Source of the DNA: Clostridia bacterium
GTDB taxonomy: Bacteria; Bacillota; Clostridia; Oscillospirales; CAG-272
Assembly (NCBI GenBank): GCA_017453365.1
Contig: JAFTKH010000009.1
Span: 1 to 46,192, forward strand
DNA length: 46,192 nt
Reading direction: 5' to 3'
Of the stretch, positions 8,924 to 16,383 are shown in pieces (the first letter of the stretch is position 1; the number at the start of each line of letters is the position of its first letter). The notes below the pieces were generated by a model. That model made no database searches. It was given only the letters and a program-made list of their open reading frames with translations, and was not told the origin of the DNA. The translations under genes were made by a program, and so were the position numbers.

Positions 8924-10036
8924 ATGAAATATATAGGAAGAAAAACTCTCGCTCTCGTCTTCGCTTTAGCGACGGCTCTCTCGGTCTTTCTTACATCCGG
9001 GCGGAGTGAGACTGTTCTCTGCCTTGCCGAGGCAGATATTCCCGAATACGTATCGGTTTCGGGTGGAGATTTCAAGGTTTCGTCGCGCTTCTGGGAGCTG
9101 TTTGTCGGTAAAAACAAGAATGACGAAAAAACCGTCCTGATTCCCGGCGGTATGGTTTTCGGAGCACGGGTGAAGCAAACCTGCGTTACGGTGCAAGACG
9201 TCGGCGGGCACACGGACGTAAAGTCCGGCGACAAGCTTTTAAAAATCAACGGCAAACGAATAGAGTCCGCCCGCGATGTGAAGGATATTTTATCACTTGC
9301 TGACGGCACTCCACTGACACTTACACTCGAGAGAGGCGGTGAGTCCTTTGACGTAAAGCTCGTGCCGAGAGAAGAGGATGGAGAGTATAAGCTTGGGCTC
9401 GGCCTAAAGGACGGCGCCGCCGGTATAGGCACTATCACCTATATAGACCCGGAGACAGGCGCGTTTGGCGGTCTTGGACACGGGATTTGCGACTCCGAAA
9501 GCGGTGAGGTCATCGAAATAAGCTCGGGGGCTGTAACCGGCGTAATCCTCGGCGGTACAAAAAAGGGTGAGGCCGGAAAGCCCGGTGAGCTATCGGGCAT
9601 CCTCACAGACAAGTGCATAGGAACCGTCTATGCCAATACCCCGTGCGGTGTTTTCGGCGTAATAGATAAGCTTCCGGACTCCAATTCCTGCGTCAGCATC
9701 CCCGTCGGAAAGCGCAGCGAGGTGCACACGGGCTCAGCCGTAATATACTCTACCGTGAAGAATGGTAAAACACGCCAGTTTGACATAGAAATTACAGAGG
9801 TCGACACAGACTCCCACGGAACGAAGTCCTTTAAAATTAAGGTGACCGACCCTGCACTAATAGCTATCACCGGCGGTATCGTAAGAGGAATGAGCGGCTC
9901 GCCTATCATACAAGACGGCAAGCTCATCGGAGCTGTCACTCACGTCATGGTTGCAGACCCAACCGAGGGTTACGGGATATTCATTGAGAATATGTTAAGT
10001 GCGGCAGAGCAACAAGTACAGCCAAAGGCGGCGTAA
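8924..10036 (+). CDS. spoIVB: SpoIVB peptidase (S55 family)
   Basis: Forespore-secreted serine peptidase that triggers pro-sigma-K processing across the intermembrane space during sporulation (family knowledge). The 370-residue product has an N-terminal membrane anchor/signal (TLALVFALATALSVFL), then a PDZ domain (about 75-155, including DVKSGDKLLKINGKRI). The S55 peptidase domain follows, with GGLGHGICD holding the catalytic-type His and GIVRGMSGSPIIQ holding the Ser. The ATG at 8924 is preferred; an in-frame GTG at 8915 lies too close to the AAAGG ribosome-binding site, and the open frame upstream of that overlaps a terminator. In most Clostridia spo0A follows directly; here it does not. 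Confidence 0.93.
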   Translation: MKYIGRKTLALVFALATALSVFLTSGRSETVLCLAEADIPEYVSVSGGDFKVSSRFWELFVGKNKNDEKTVLIPGGMVFGARVKQTCVTVQDVGGHTDVKSGDKLLKINGKRIESARDVKDILSLADGTPLTLTLERGGESFDVKLVPREEDGEYKLGLGLKDGAAGIGTITYIDPETGAFGGLGHGICDSESGEVIEISSGAVTGVILGGTKKGEAGKPGELSGILTDKCIGTVYANTPCGVFGVIDKLPDSNSCVSIPVGKRSEVHTGSAVIYSTVKNGKTRQFDIEITEVDTDSHGTKSFKIKVTDPALIAITGGIVRGMSGSPIIQDGKLIGAVTHVMVADPTEGYGIFIENMLSAAEQQVQPKAA

Positions 10037-10040
10037 AAAT

Positions 10041-10100
10041 AATGCAGAGTGTAGAATTCATAATGCATAATTATGGTTCTATCATTCTGCATTTTCATTT
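10041..10100 (+). terminator. Probable spoIVB terminator
   Basis: AATGCAGA (10041-10048) pairs with TCTGCATT (10086-10093), enclosing a smaller ATAAT/ATTAT stem, and a T-rich tract follows. The stem is AT-rich, so strength is uncertain. Confidence 0.55.
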
Positions 10101-10284
10101 GTATTTGTCAGGATTTTATTTTTAAATTATCAACATTGCCCAAGCCTTCGAAACGGTTTTGTCATACCCATTTTGGAAACCATATATGCCCTTTCGCTTT
10201 TTTTAGGTCGAGCGTGGCAATTGATTTTCATGTCTAACACCGTTAGAATCAATACTTTAATCACAATTTTGATATACTCTCGCC
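10101..10284. other. Non-coding AT-rich stretch with one hairpin
   Basis: I find no gene here on either strand. The one clear structure is a hairpin with arms ATTGATT (10220-10226) and AATCAAT (10247-10253), enclosing TCTAAC/GTTAGA. A TATACT at 10273-10278 could be a -10 box for the GC-rich segment that follows, but no good -35 accompanies it. Confidence 0.4.
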
Positions 10285-10500
10285 ATCTTTGAGCTCACGT
10301 AATCGAGAGGGCGGCAGAAGCCGGCAACGGGAGGTTTACGAAAGCAGACTGCCTGCCAGAATGGGCCACGCCGTAAGGCAGAGGCGGCGCCGAGCGTCTC
10401 GCGGGATGCGGCTGCGAGCTTCTATCTCAGCTCTCTGAGATAGAAATGGCATAAATAAAGAAGCTAGCTCAAATGTTTGAAATCGAGCTAGCTTCTTTTT
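10285..10500 (+). ncRNA. Candidate structured RNA of unknown class
   Basis: This is a GC-rich island in AT-rich surroundings, with no coding frame I can defend. It contains several pairings. GGCGGCAG near 10309 can pair with CTGCC(T)GCC near 10352. CGCCG and CGGCG surround 10370-10388. TTCTATCTCA (10420-10429) pairs perfectly with TGAGATAGAA (10436-10445) around a six-base loop. The island ends in a strong intrinsic terminator pointing rightward. It does not fit the conserved cores of 6S, SRP, tmRNA, RNase P, or the cobalamin, THF, ykkC, c-di-AMP or manganese riboswitches as I know them. No gene lies downstream on the plus strand, so an independent small RNA is more likely than a riboswitch. 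Confidence 0.45.
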
Positions 10501-10503
10501 CTT
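10458..10503. terminator. Strong bidirectional terminator
   Basis: AAGAAGCTAGCTC (10458-10470) and GAGCTAGCTTCTT (10485-10497) are perfect complements of 13 bp with T-rich flanks on both strands. It ends the candidate RNA on the plus strand and the SDR operon on the minus strand. Confidence 0.9.
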
Positions 10504-11285
10504 TAATTTTCTTTCGGTATAATCGGATAGAGCTGGACCGTATTTCCGCCGTCGACGACGAGCTCAGCTCCTGTGGTGTTTCGAGCGCAAGCGGCGAAAT
10601 ACCACACCGCGTCGGCTACGTCAGCGCCGACGGCTACGTCTCCGAGCGGAGTGTAGCGAGAGGGAACGGTTTTATAGAAATCGGGGTTCTTCACCCATCT
10701 GTCGGTCTTTATCATTCCGGGGAGCACGGCGTTGACACGGATATTGTACTTACCGAGGTCGAGTGCAAGAGCTCTCATAAGGCCGAGCTGACCGCCCTTC
10801 GACGCTACGTACGCAACTCTGTCGGGTATCGCACGGTAGGCGGTGTTCGAATTGATAAAGGTGATGCTTCCGCCACCCGTATCGCGCATTCTCATCGCTG
10901 CGTGCTGCACGAGAGCGAAATTCCAGGCGACGTTCGTATTTATGACGTTCATAAAATCCGAAAGCGAGTTGCCGAAGAAGGTCATACCGAGCCCCTGGTC
11001 GGCAGCGTTAAGCACAAGAGTATCGACGGTAAGTCCGCGCGCATCTATATTCGAAAACATATCGACAATCGCTCCCTCGTCGACAGTGCCATCAGGAAGG
11101 AGCGAATCCAATGCGTAGCCGATGAAGGTGACGTCGGGAAACTTCTCTTCATACCTTCTTTTCGCCTCCTCCACCGCCCGAAGACGGCGGCCGGTGAAAA
11201 TTACGGTATATCCCTCGCTCGCGAATTTTTCAACTATATCGACGCCCGTGTTTATGCAAGCGCCCGTTACAAGTGCAACTCTCAT
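10503..11285 (-). CDS. Short-chain dehydrogenase/reductase of the sugar-acid cassette
   Basis: Classical NAD(P)-dependent SDR of 260 residues. The nucleotide-binding motif TGACINTG lies near residue 7; the NNAG motif is changed to LNAAD near residue 93; the catalytic set is Ser146, Tyr159 and Lys163 (AYVASKGG). The substrate is not readable from sequence. It starts three bases after the cupin-like gene stop with GAGGT upstream, so it is the last gene of a four-gene operon with a lactonase-like and a dehydratase-like enzyme. That context suggests oxidation of a sugar, sugar acid or its 2-keto-3-deoxy product (inference). Arg33/Arg34 after strand beta-2 (TGRRL) would favour NADP over NAD. Confidence 0.85.
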   Translation of the reverse strand: MRVALVTGACINTGVDIVEKFASEGYTVIFTGRRLRAVEEAKRRYEEKFPDVTFIGYALDSLLPDGTVDEGAIVDMFSNIDARGLTVDTLVLNAADQGLGMTFFGNSLSDFMNVINTNVAWNFALVQHAAMRMRDTGGGSITFINSNTAYRAIPDRVAYVASKGGQLGLMRALALDLGKYNIRVNAVLPGMIKTDRWVKNPDFYKTVPSRYTPLGDVAVGADVADAVWYFAACARNTTGAELVVDGGNTVQLYPIIPKEN

Positions 11286-11288
11286 TTT

Positions 11289-11639
11289 TTACCTCTTTAA
11301 AAAATAGTATTCCGTGTTCTCTCTGCCCGTGCCGTCATTCTCGATTATCAGCACCTTCGCGTCCCGACTGAGCCACAGAGCGTGCCACTCACCGCACTTC
11401 ACGTTGTAAATTCTCTCTCGCTCGAGACGCACCTCAAAAAGGTCGCGTCCGATAACGAGCGACGCCTCGCCCGAGAGAAGGACGAAGGCCTCATCCGTCA
11501 GAAGATGCCTCTCAAGGTATGTAAACTTTTCTTTATCGAAGCGCTCGGCGTAGTTCGCAAACGCGACACGCCACCCGTCATAGCTCATAGCAGGGAGGTA
11601 TCCCTCTCCGCCGTGCTCAAATACCTCTATACCGTCCAT
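11289..11639 (-). CDS. Small cupin-like protein
   Basis: A 116-residue single-domain protein beginning MDGIEVFEHGGEGYLPAM and ending TEYYFLKR. The segment LTDEAFVLLSGEASLVIG, followed by ERIYNVKCGEWHALWL, has the cupin pattern of a first conserved strand pair with His/Glu and a second His. I know similar small cupin-like proteins from Lachnospiraceae sugar-catabolic loci, but not their function; a sugar-binding, isomerising or lyase role is possible. The ATG at 11639 begins one base after the upstream stop codon (TGATATG), so translation is coupled to the dehydratase gene. A longer frame from 11687 would overlap that gene heavily and is less likely. Confidence 0.7.
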   Translation of the reverse strand: MDGIEVFEHGGEGYLPAMSYDGWRVAFANYAERFDKEKFTYLERHLLTDEAFVLLSGEASLVIGRDLFEVRLERERIYNVKCGEWHALWLSRDAKVLIIENDGTGRENTEYYFLKR

Positions 11640-11640
11640 A

Positions 11641-12801
11641 TCAGAAATAGAATTCCGTCTTCTTCGGGCGGATGTCGGTAAGAGCACCCGTGTAATGTCT
11701 CAGATTATGCTCAACGTACGGATGCTTCAGGCACTCCTCCTCGTTAAGCTCTATACCGAGACCCGGGCGGTCGGATATCTTAATGCACCCATTCTCATAT
11801 ACGAGACTCTCGTCGGTCACGCGCTTTCTGTAATCGACGTCGCTGTACATTATCTCGAGAATACAGAAGTTCGGGCAGCAGGCAGCGAGCTGCAGGGTTG
11901 CGGCGTTGGCAACGGGGCCCGAGGGGTTATGGGGTGCGAAGGGGATATAATTCGCCTCGGCTATTGCCGCGAGCTTCTTCAGCTCCATAATACCGCCCGC
12001 GTGCGACACGTCGGGCTGTATGTAATCGGCAGCACGCCTTCTGAAGAGCTCGTTATAGTCATATCTCGTGTAGAGTCTCTCGCCTGCGGATATCGCGACG
12101 GGAGACTTCTCCCTTACTGCCGCTAGCGCCTCCAGGTTGTTCGGCGGTACGGGCTCTTCGAGAAACATAGGCTTGAAGGGTGCTATCTCCTGTGCTATCT
12201 TAATACCCGTCGGCACGTCGAAGCGTCCGTGCGCCTCGATAAGCAGGTCTACGGAGTCTCCGACCGCCTCTCTCACTGCTGCGATGCATCTGATAGCACG
12301 GTCAAGGTCCTTATTCGATATCTGCAAATAGCTCTTACCGAAGGGGTCCCACTTCATAGCGGTGACACCGCGCTTCACTGCCTCCTTCGCCTTTTCTGCG
12401 AACTCCTCGGGCTCCTTCGCGCCTGCGAACCAACCGTTCACGTAGATACGGCACTCGTCGTTCACCTTACCGCCGAGGAGCTGATAGACGGGAACTGAAA
12501 GAGACTTACCGAGTATATCCCACAGCGCCATCTCCACTGCGGAAAGAGCGCTCGTAAGAACAGCACCGCCTCTCCAATATGCGTCTCTGTATATATCGTG
12601 ATAATGCTTCTCTATCTGACGGGGGTCCTTACCCACAAGATAGCTCTTTATATGCTCGACAGCACCGACGAGCGCCTTCTCCTTATATTCGAGAGTCCCC
12701 TCTCCTACACCGTCGATTCCCTCATCGGTATAAACCTTCACGAACACCCAATTCGTACGGAAGCAGTCAACGACGAAGGTCTTTATATCCGTAATCTTCA
12801 T
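11641..12801 (-). CDS. Mandelate racemase/enolase-superfamily dehydratase, D-galactonate dehydratase-like
   Basis: A 386-residue sugar-acid dehydratase candidate. Likely Mg ligands are Glu189 (LIEAHGRF), Glu215 or Glu216 (FLEEP) and Glu241 (AGERLY), with acid/base histidines His191 and His291 (APHNPSGP). The spacing of these residues equals that of E. coli DgoD (D183/H185, E209, E235, H285), except that the first ligand is Glu instead of Asp. It would convert an aldonate or related acid to a 2-keto-3-deoxy acid; the exact substrate cannot be read. The start has GGAG nearby and lies 14 bases after the lactonase-like gene. It heads toward a coupled cupin-like gene and an SDR. Confidence 0.85.
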   Translation of the reverse strand: MKITDIKTFVVDCFRTNWVFVKVYTDEGIDGVGEGTLEYKEKALVGAVEHIKSYLVGKDPRQIEKHYHDIYRDAYWRGGAVLTSALSAVEMALWDILGKSLSVPVYQLLGGKVNDECRIYVNGWFAGAKEPEEFAEKAKEAVKRGVTAMKWDPFGKSYLQISNKDLDRAIRCIAAVREAVGDSVDLLIEAHGRFDVPTGIKIAQEIAPFKPMFLEEPVPPNNLEALAAVREKSPVAISAGERLYTRYDYNELFRRRAADYIQPDVSHAGGIMELKKLAAIAEANYIPFAPHNPSGPVANAATLQLAACCPNFCILEIMYSDVDYRKRVTDESLVYENGCIKISDRPGLGIELNEEECLKHPYVEHNLRHYTGALTDIRPKKTEFYF

Positions 12802-12815
12802 ATCCGTCTCCTTTT

Positions 12816-13499
12816 TTATATCTCTATCTGTTCGTATACTGTCGGTACTGTAAGTCCCCTCACCTGCATACCGTGTGGGCGAAGCTCGTCGAACATACCG
12901 AAGTGCACGGGTACGACCTTCTTCGCTCCTATTTTCTCTGCCAGCCTTGCGGCATCGGTCATATTCATATTGTTACCGACTCCGTTAACAGGCATGAAGG
13001 CAACGTCAACCGCGCCCCCGAGCTCGTCCGCTATCCTGCGGTTATAGAGCGTATCTCCAGCGACGTAGTACCGCCGTCCCTCGGCGAGGTCCTCTATCAC
13101 GACGCCTATCGCATATGGGTCGCTGTGCTCGGCATAGACCGCGAGGAGGCGTATATCGCCCTCCGTCCATTCCGTACCGCGGTTAAACTGCACGTAATTA
13201 TGCTCACCGCCGAGCTTCCTCACGCGTCCCCACACCGAGCTCGGCGAGAAGACGGTTACAGCCTTTCCCTCTCGCGAGAGGAAGCGCTCTGCGGTCTCGG
13301 GGTCGAAGTGGTCGAGATGGTCGTGTGTGAAAATCATAATATCGGGTCTTACGTCGAATATACTCTCGTCTATCCGAGTGCGGCGAAAGCTCTTTGGATT
13401 AATTTTCTCAACGCTATCGGATAGGTACGGGTCTATAATTATCTTCGCCCTACCGTTATCGAAAAGCATACCTCCCTGCCCGAGCCAAGTAAATTTCAT
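12816..13499 (-). CDS. Metallo-beta-lactamase-fold hydrolase, UlaG-like
   Basis: A cytoplasmic 227-residue metal-dependent hydrolase. The zinc-binding motif THDHLDH lies near residue 60, followed by AEHSD, AGDT and PVHFGMF, the order seen in UlaG (L-ascorbate-6-phosphate lactonase) and related proteins. I place the start at ATG 13499 because GAGGGG lies eight bases upstream; a GTG at 13505 is in frame but too close. As the first gene of the left-pointing cassette before a sugar-acid dehydratase, it most plausibly opens a sugar lactone (inference). It is divergent from the AraC gene, whose product is a candidate regulator of this operon. Confidence 0.82.
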   Translation of the reverse strand: MKFTWLGQGGMLFDNGRAKIIIDPYLSDSVEKINPKSFRRTRIDESIFDVRPDIMIFTHDHLDHFDPETAERFLSREGKAVTVFSPSSVWGRVRKLGGEHNYVQFNRGTEWTEGDIRLLAVYAEHSDPYAIGVVIEDLAEGRRYYVAGDTLYNRRIADELGGAVDVAFMPVNGVGNNMNMTDAARLAEKIGAKKVVPVHFGMFDELRPHGMQVRGLTVPTVYEQIEI

Positions 13500-13515
13500 A
13501 TTCACGTCCCCTCTC

Positions 13516-13544
13516 TTGACAAACTTACAACTTTATTGTATTAT
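13516..13544 (+). promoter_or_regulatory. Promoter of the AraC-family gene
   Basis: TTGACA (13516-13521), a spacer of exactly 17 bases and TATTAT (13539-13544) give a near-consensus sigma-A promoter reading toward the regulator. Confidence 0.85.
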
Positions 13545-13561
13545 ATATTTTACTGACAATA
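13534..13561. promoter_or_regulatory. Inverted repeat in the divergent control region
   Basis: TATTGT (13534-13539) and ACAATA (13556-13561) form an inverted repeat that overlaps the -10 box of the regulator gene. It could be the binding site of the AraC protein or another regulator for both divergent units. Arms are short and AT-rich, so chance is possible. Confidence 0.35.
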
Positions 13562-13615
13562 TACAGTTTTTTTACTTACTTTATTAGAAATCTTATCATT
13601 TGGAGTGTTCTTATT

Positions 13616-14422
13616 ATGAACGGTATAATTCTCCCCGAGATTGTTGCCATAGGATTCTACAACGCGCAGCTGGCGGTAAAGGACGCACAGGTTACCAAAA
13701 ACCGCAGGACTACGATGTTCGAAATCGAGCTCCCGACAGAGGACGGGGGGACGTCATACATAGACGACGAGAGCGCCCCGATAACGAAAAACACCGTAAT
13801 CTTCGCGAAGCCGGGACAGACGCGCCACACCCGTCTGCCCTTCAAGTGCCTATACGTGCATATGATGGTGTCAGAGGGTGAGCTATACGACCGTCTTATG
13901 AAGATACCGTCCTACGTCGAGGTCAGGGACAGAGAGAGGTACGAGAGGATTTTCACAGGGCTCTCGGATCTTTACAATACCACTCTCTACCAGGATATTC
14001 TGCTAATGCAGAGTCTCATACTCGAGCTTCTTCACCTCTTATGCGGCTTCGCTGAGGCGAGCTCCATAGCCAGAGAAAGAAGGCACGAGAAAACCGTTGA
14101 GACTGTTATAGAGTATATAAAGGACAACCTCTGGCAGGACCTCTCGCTCGGTGCGCTCGCAGAGCGCGCTTCCTTCAGCCCGATACATTTCCACAACTGC
14201 TTCAAGCGCGCGACGGGTAAAACTCTGCGTGCATTTGTCGAGGAAAAGCGAATCCAGCGGGCTATCGACCTCCTGCTCACCACCGACCTGACGCTCTCCG
14301 AAATTGCATACGACTGCGGCTTCTCCTCTCAATCATATTTCAGCTATGCGTTCAAGAAGCGAATGAACGTCTCACCGCGCGTCTTCGTCCGACAGATGCA
14401 GAAGAGATACGAAGGGAACTAG
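13616..14422 (+). CDS. AraC-family transcriptional regulator
   Basis: A 268-residue regulator. The N-terminal half is a cupin-like ligand-sensing domain (TKNTVIFAKPGQTRHTRLPF is typical). The C-terminal 100 residues carry the two helix-turn-helix motifs: LSLGALAERASFSPIHFHNC and LTLSEIAYDCGFSSQSYFSY, followed by FKKRMNVSPRVF. GGAG lies upstream of the ATG. It is divergent from the lactonase-dehydratase-cupin-SDR operon, and upstream of the reductase, epimerase and esterase genes. It is therefore the likely local activator of sugar-acid use (inference from position). The ligand is unknown. Confidence 0.9.
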   Translation: MNGIILPEIVAIGFYNAQLAVKDAQVTKNRRTTMFEIELPTEDGGTSYIDDESAPITKNTVIFAKPGQTRHTRLPFKCLYVHMMVSEGELYDRLMKIPSYVEVRDRERYERIFTGLSDLYNTTLYQDILLMQSLILELLHLLCGFAEASSIARERRHEKTVETVIEYIKDNLWQDLSLGALAERASFSPIHFHNCFKRATGKTLRAFVEEKRIQRAIDLLLTTDLTLSEIAYDCGFSSQSYFSYAFKKRMNVSPRVFVRQMQKRYEGN

Positions 14423-14524
14423 ATAATTAAAAATCAGACAAACTTATAATAGCTTCAAAATATAATCGGTATTTTATAAAAAGGCTTTACTTTTTTCCCT
14501 TCGTGCGGTATAATCAAAAGGGAA

Positions 14525-14791
14525 ATGACAGAGCTCTTAACAATGAATCAACTGGCAGATGAGCAGCTGCAGAGCTTCTGGGACAAGAGCGTATACGGAT
14601 ACAGCCTCGGGCAAAGATACCGGCTCGACGAGAGAAAATCGGATTTCGGCCGGAGCGGAGCTGCAGGCTCTTATTACGCAATAGACAGAAAGAACGGTAT
14701 GACCTTCTTCGTGACTCACGTAGTCGGATACCCCGAGTTTTCAATCGCAAGAGAAAAAATACTTCCGATTATTCAGGAAATTATCGGCTAA
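14525..14791 (+). pseudogene. C-terminal remnant of a beta-lactamase-family serine hydrolase
   Basis: The 88-residue frame ends in a region typical of the C-terminus of class C beta-lactamase-like esterases: VYGYSLGQRYRLDE, then FGRSGAAGSYYAIDRKNG and MTFFVTHVVG. That is where the family has YGYGLG, GG-AAGT and VFMTQ. The catalytic SxxK and YxN motifs, normally 250 residues upstream, are absent; the AraC gene ends about 100 bases before this fragment. I read it as a relic left after deletion of the main part. A TATAAT and a possible GGGAAATG start precede it, so a short peptide might still be made. Frame and motif are seen directly; the decay is inferred. Confidence 0.6.
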
Positions 14792-14827
14792 AAAAACAGA
14801 AGAGATTTTTACACGGAGGGACTTTAC

Positions 14828-15931
14828 ATGTCTTTCGAGAAAATTAAGGGCAAGCTTGGCTTCGGCTGTATGCGGCTGAAGATGGCGGGAGATGAGGTCG
14901 ACTATACCGAGTTCTCCTCTATGATTGATGAATTTATAGCCTCGGGCTTCAATTATTTCGACACGGCCCATGGGTATATTGACGGAAAGAGCGAAACTGC
15001 CATTCGTGACTGTCTAGTCTCGCGTTACCCGAGAGAGGAATACGTCTTAACTGACAAGCTCTCCGAGTGGTACATAAAAGAGGAAGGGGATATTCTCCCA
15101 TATTTCGAAAATCAGCTGGAGTGCTGCGGTGTCGACTACTTCGACTTCTATCTTCTGCACGCAGTGAGCCGCTCGAATTATGAAAAATACAAGTCCTGCC
15201 GTGCCTTCGAGATACTGAGAGAGCTGAAGCGAGAGGGAAAAATCCGTCATATAGGTATATCCTTCCACGATACGGCAGACGTTCTCGACAGAATTCTCAC
15301 CGAAGAGCCCGATATAGAGGTCGTCCAGCTGCAGATAAACTACCTCGACAGTGATGACCCCGGTATACAGAGCCTCGCCTGCTACGAAACCGCCGAGCTG
15401 CACGGGCGGCGCGTTATGGTTATGGAGCCCGTGAAGGGCGGTCAGCTCGTAAATCTGCCAGCAGAGGCGGCCCTTCTGCTCGACGGAATGAATATCGGGA
15501 GCTACGCATCCTTAGCTCTCAGGTACGCGGCAGGCTTCCCTAACGTATTTATGGTGCTCTCCGGTATGGGCAACGTCGCTATGATAAAGGATAACGCCAA
15601 GACTATGTCTAGGCCTCTGCCTCTTTCGGCAGAAGAGCTTCTCGTAACCGACAAAATACGCGAAATCATACGCAGAACAAACAGAATAAGCTGCACGGGG
15701 TGTAATTATTGCGCCGAGGTATGTCCGAAAAGCATAAGGATATCCGAGATATTCGCTGCATATAACAAGTTCGTCTCGGCAGAACTTACAAGAGCCGAGG
15801 CGAAGTCCGAGCTACCTACCGAGGGGGGTGCGGCAGCAGACTGCATAGAGTGCGGCGCGTGCGAGGGAGTCTGTCCGCAGGGCATAAAGGTGCGCGAGCA
15901 TCTTAAGGTTATAGCGAAGAGACTGAGATAA
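14828..15931 (+). CDS. Aldo/keto reductase with two C-terminal 4Fe-4S motifs
   Basis: A 367-residue oxidoreductase. Residues 1-270 form an AKR barrel (LGFGCMRLK, FNYFDTAHGY with the Asp/Tyr pair, DFYLLHAV, IRHIGISFHD). The C-terminal 80 residues hold CTGCNYCAEVCP and CIECGACEGVCP, two ferredoxin-like clusters. This domain pairing is common in anaerobic Clostridia; the physiological substrate is unknown. GGAGG precedes the ATG. The next gene begins one base after its stop. Its location in a sugar-acid island suggests reduction of a ketose or aldehyde intermediate, with electron supply through the clusters (inference). Confidence 0.9.
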   Translation: MSFEKIKGKLGFGCMRLKMAGDEVDYTEFSSMIDEFIASGFNYFDTAHGYIDGKSETAIRDCLVSRYPREEYVLTDKLSEWYIKEEGDILPYFENQLECCGVDYFDFYLLHAVSRSNYEKYKSCRAFEILRELKREGKIRHIGISFHDTADVLDRILTEEPDIEVVQLQINYLDSDDPGIQSLACYETAELHGRRVMVMEPVKGGQLVNLPAEAALLLDGMNIGSYASLALRYAAGFPNVFMVLSGMGNVAMIKDNAKTMSRPLPLSAEELLVTDKIREIIRRTNRISCTGCNYCAEVCPKSIRISEIFAAYNKFVSAELTRAEAKSELPTEGGAAADCIECGACEGVCPQGIKVREHLKVIAKRLR

Positions 15932-15932
15932 A

Positions 15933-16355
15933 ATGAGTGATATAGAAAGAGCGAAAAAGCTGCTTAACGAGGGCGAATATACCTGTGTTCTGATAAAGGG
16001 CCAAGAGGTCATCACCTCGCGCGAGCGCGGAGTAGCACCTCTGCTTTCGCTTCTTGACGGGAGGGGCAGCCTTAGGGGCTTCTCTGCAGCCGACAGAACC
16101 GTCGGCGCGGGAGCTGCACACATATACGTAGCGCTCGGTGTGGACACAGTATTCGCACGCGTTATGAGCGATACGGCAAGAGCCGTACTCGACAGTGCAA
16201 AAATATCACACGGGTGCGATCTTTTCGTTCCCGTCATAATAAACCGCAGGGGTGACGGCACCTGCCCTATCGAGGCGGTGCTTTCGCCGGAGGACACTAC
16301 AGTGCTGGCAATAGAGAAAATCCGCACACGCCTATCAGAGCTTAGCGGTAAATAA
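15933..16355 (+). CDS. DUF1893 domain protein
   Basis: A 140-residue protein of the DUF1893 family, which has a cytidine-deaminase-like fold but no proven activity. Recognisable family segments are CVLIKGQEVITSRERGVAPLL near the start and AAHIYVALGVDTVFARVMSD in the middle; a conserved Cys follows in HGCDLFVPVIINR. The ATG is one base after the stop of the aldo/keto reductase, a strong sign of coupled translation. There is no signal peptide. A catalytic HxE/PCxxC set is not visible, so I do not assign an enzyme function. Pairing with Fe-S oxidoreductase genes is worth noting. Confidence 0.75.
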   Translation: MSDIERAKKLLNEGEYTCVLIKGQEVITSRERGVAPLLSLLDGRGSLRGFSAADRTVGAGAAHIYVALGVDTVFARVMSDTARAVLDSAKISHGCDLFVPVIINRRGDGTCPIEAVLSPEDTTVLAIEKIRTRLSELSGK

Positions 16356-16383
16356 ATGAACAAAAGATAAGAAGGAGTTAACT

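Noticed and set aside
10285-10460. Cobalamin-type riboswitch reading of the GC-rich segment
   Set aside because: Some short similar strings occur but not in the order of the conserved core, and no downstream gene exists on that strand.
10473-11300. A plus-strand open frame opposite the SDR gene
   Set aside because: The minus strand has the complete SDR motif set; the plus frame is a mirror artefact.
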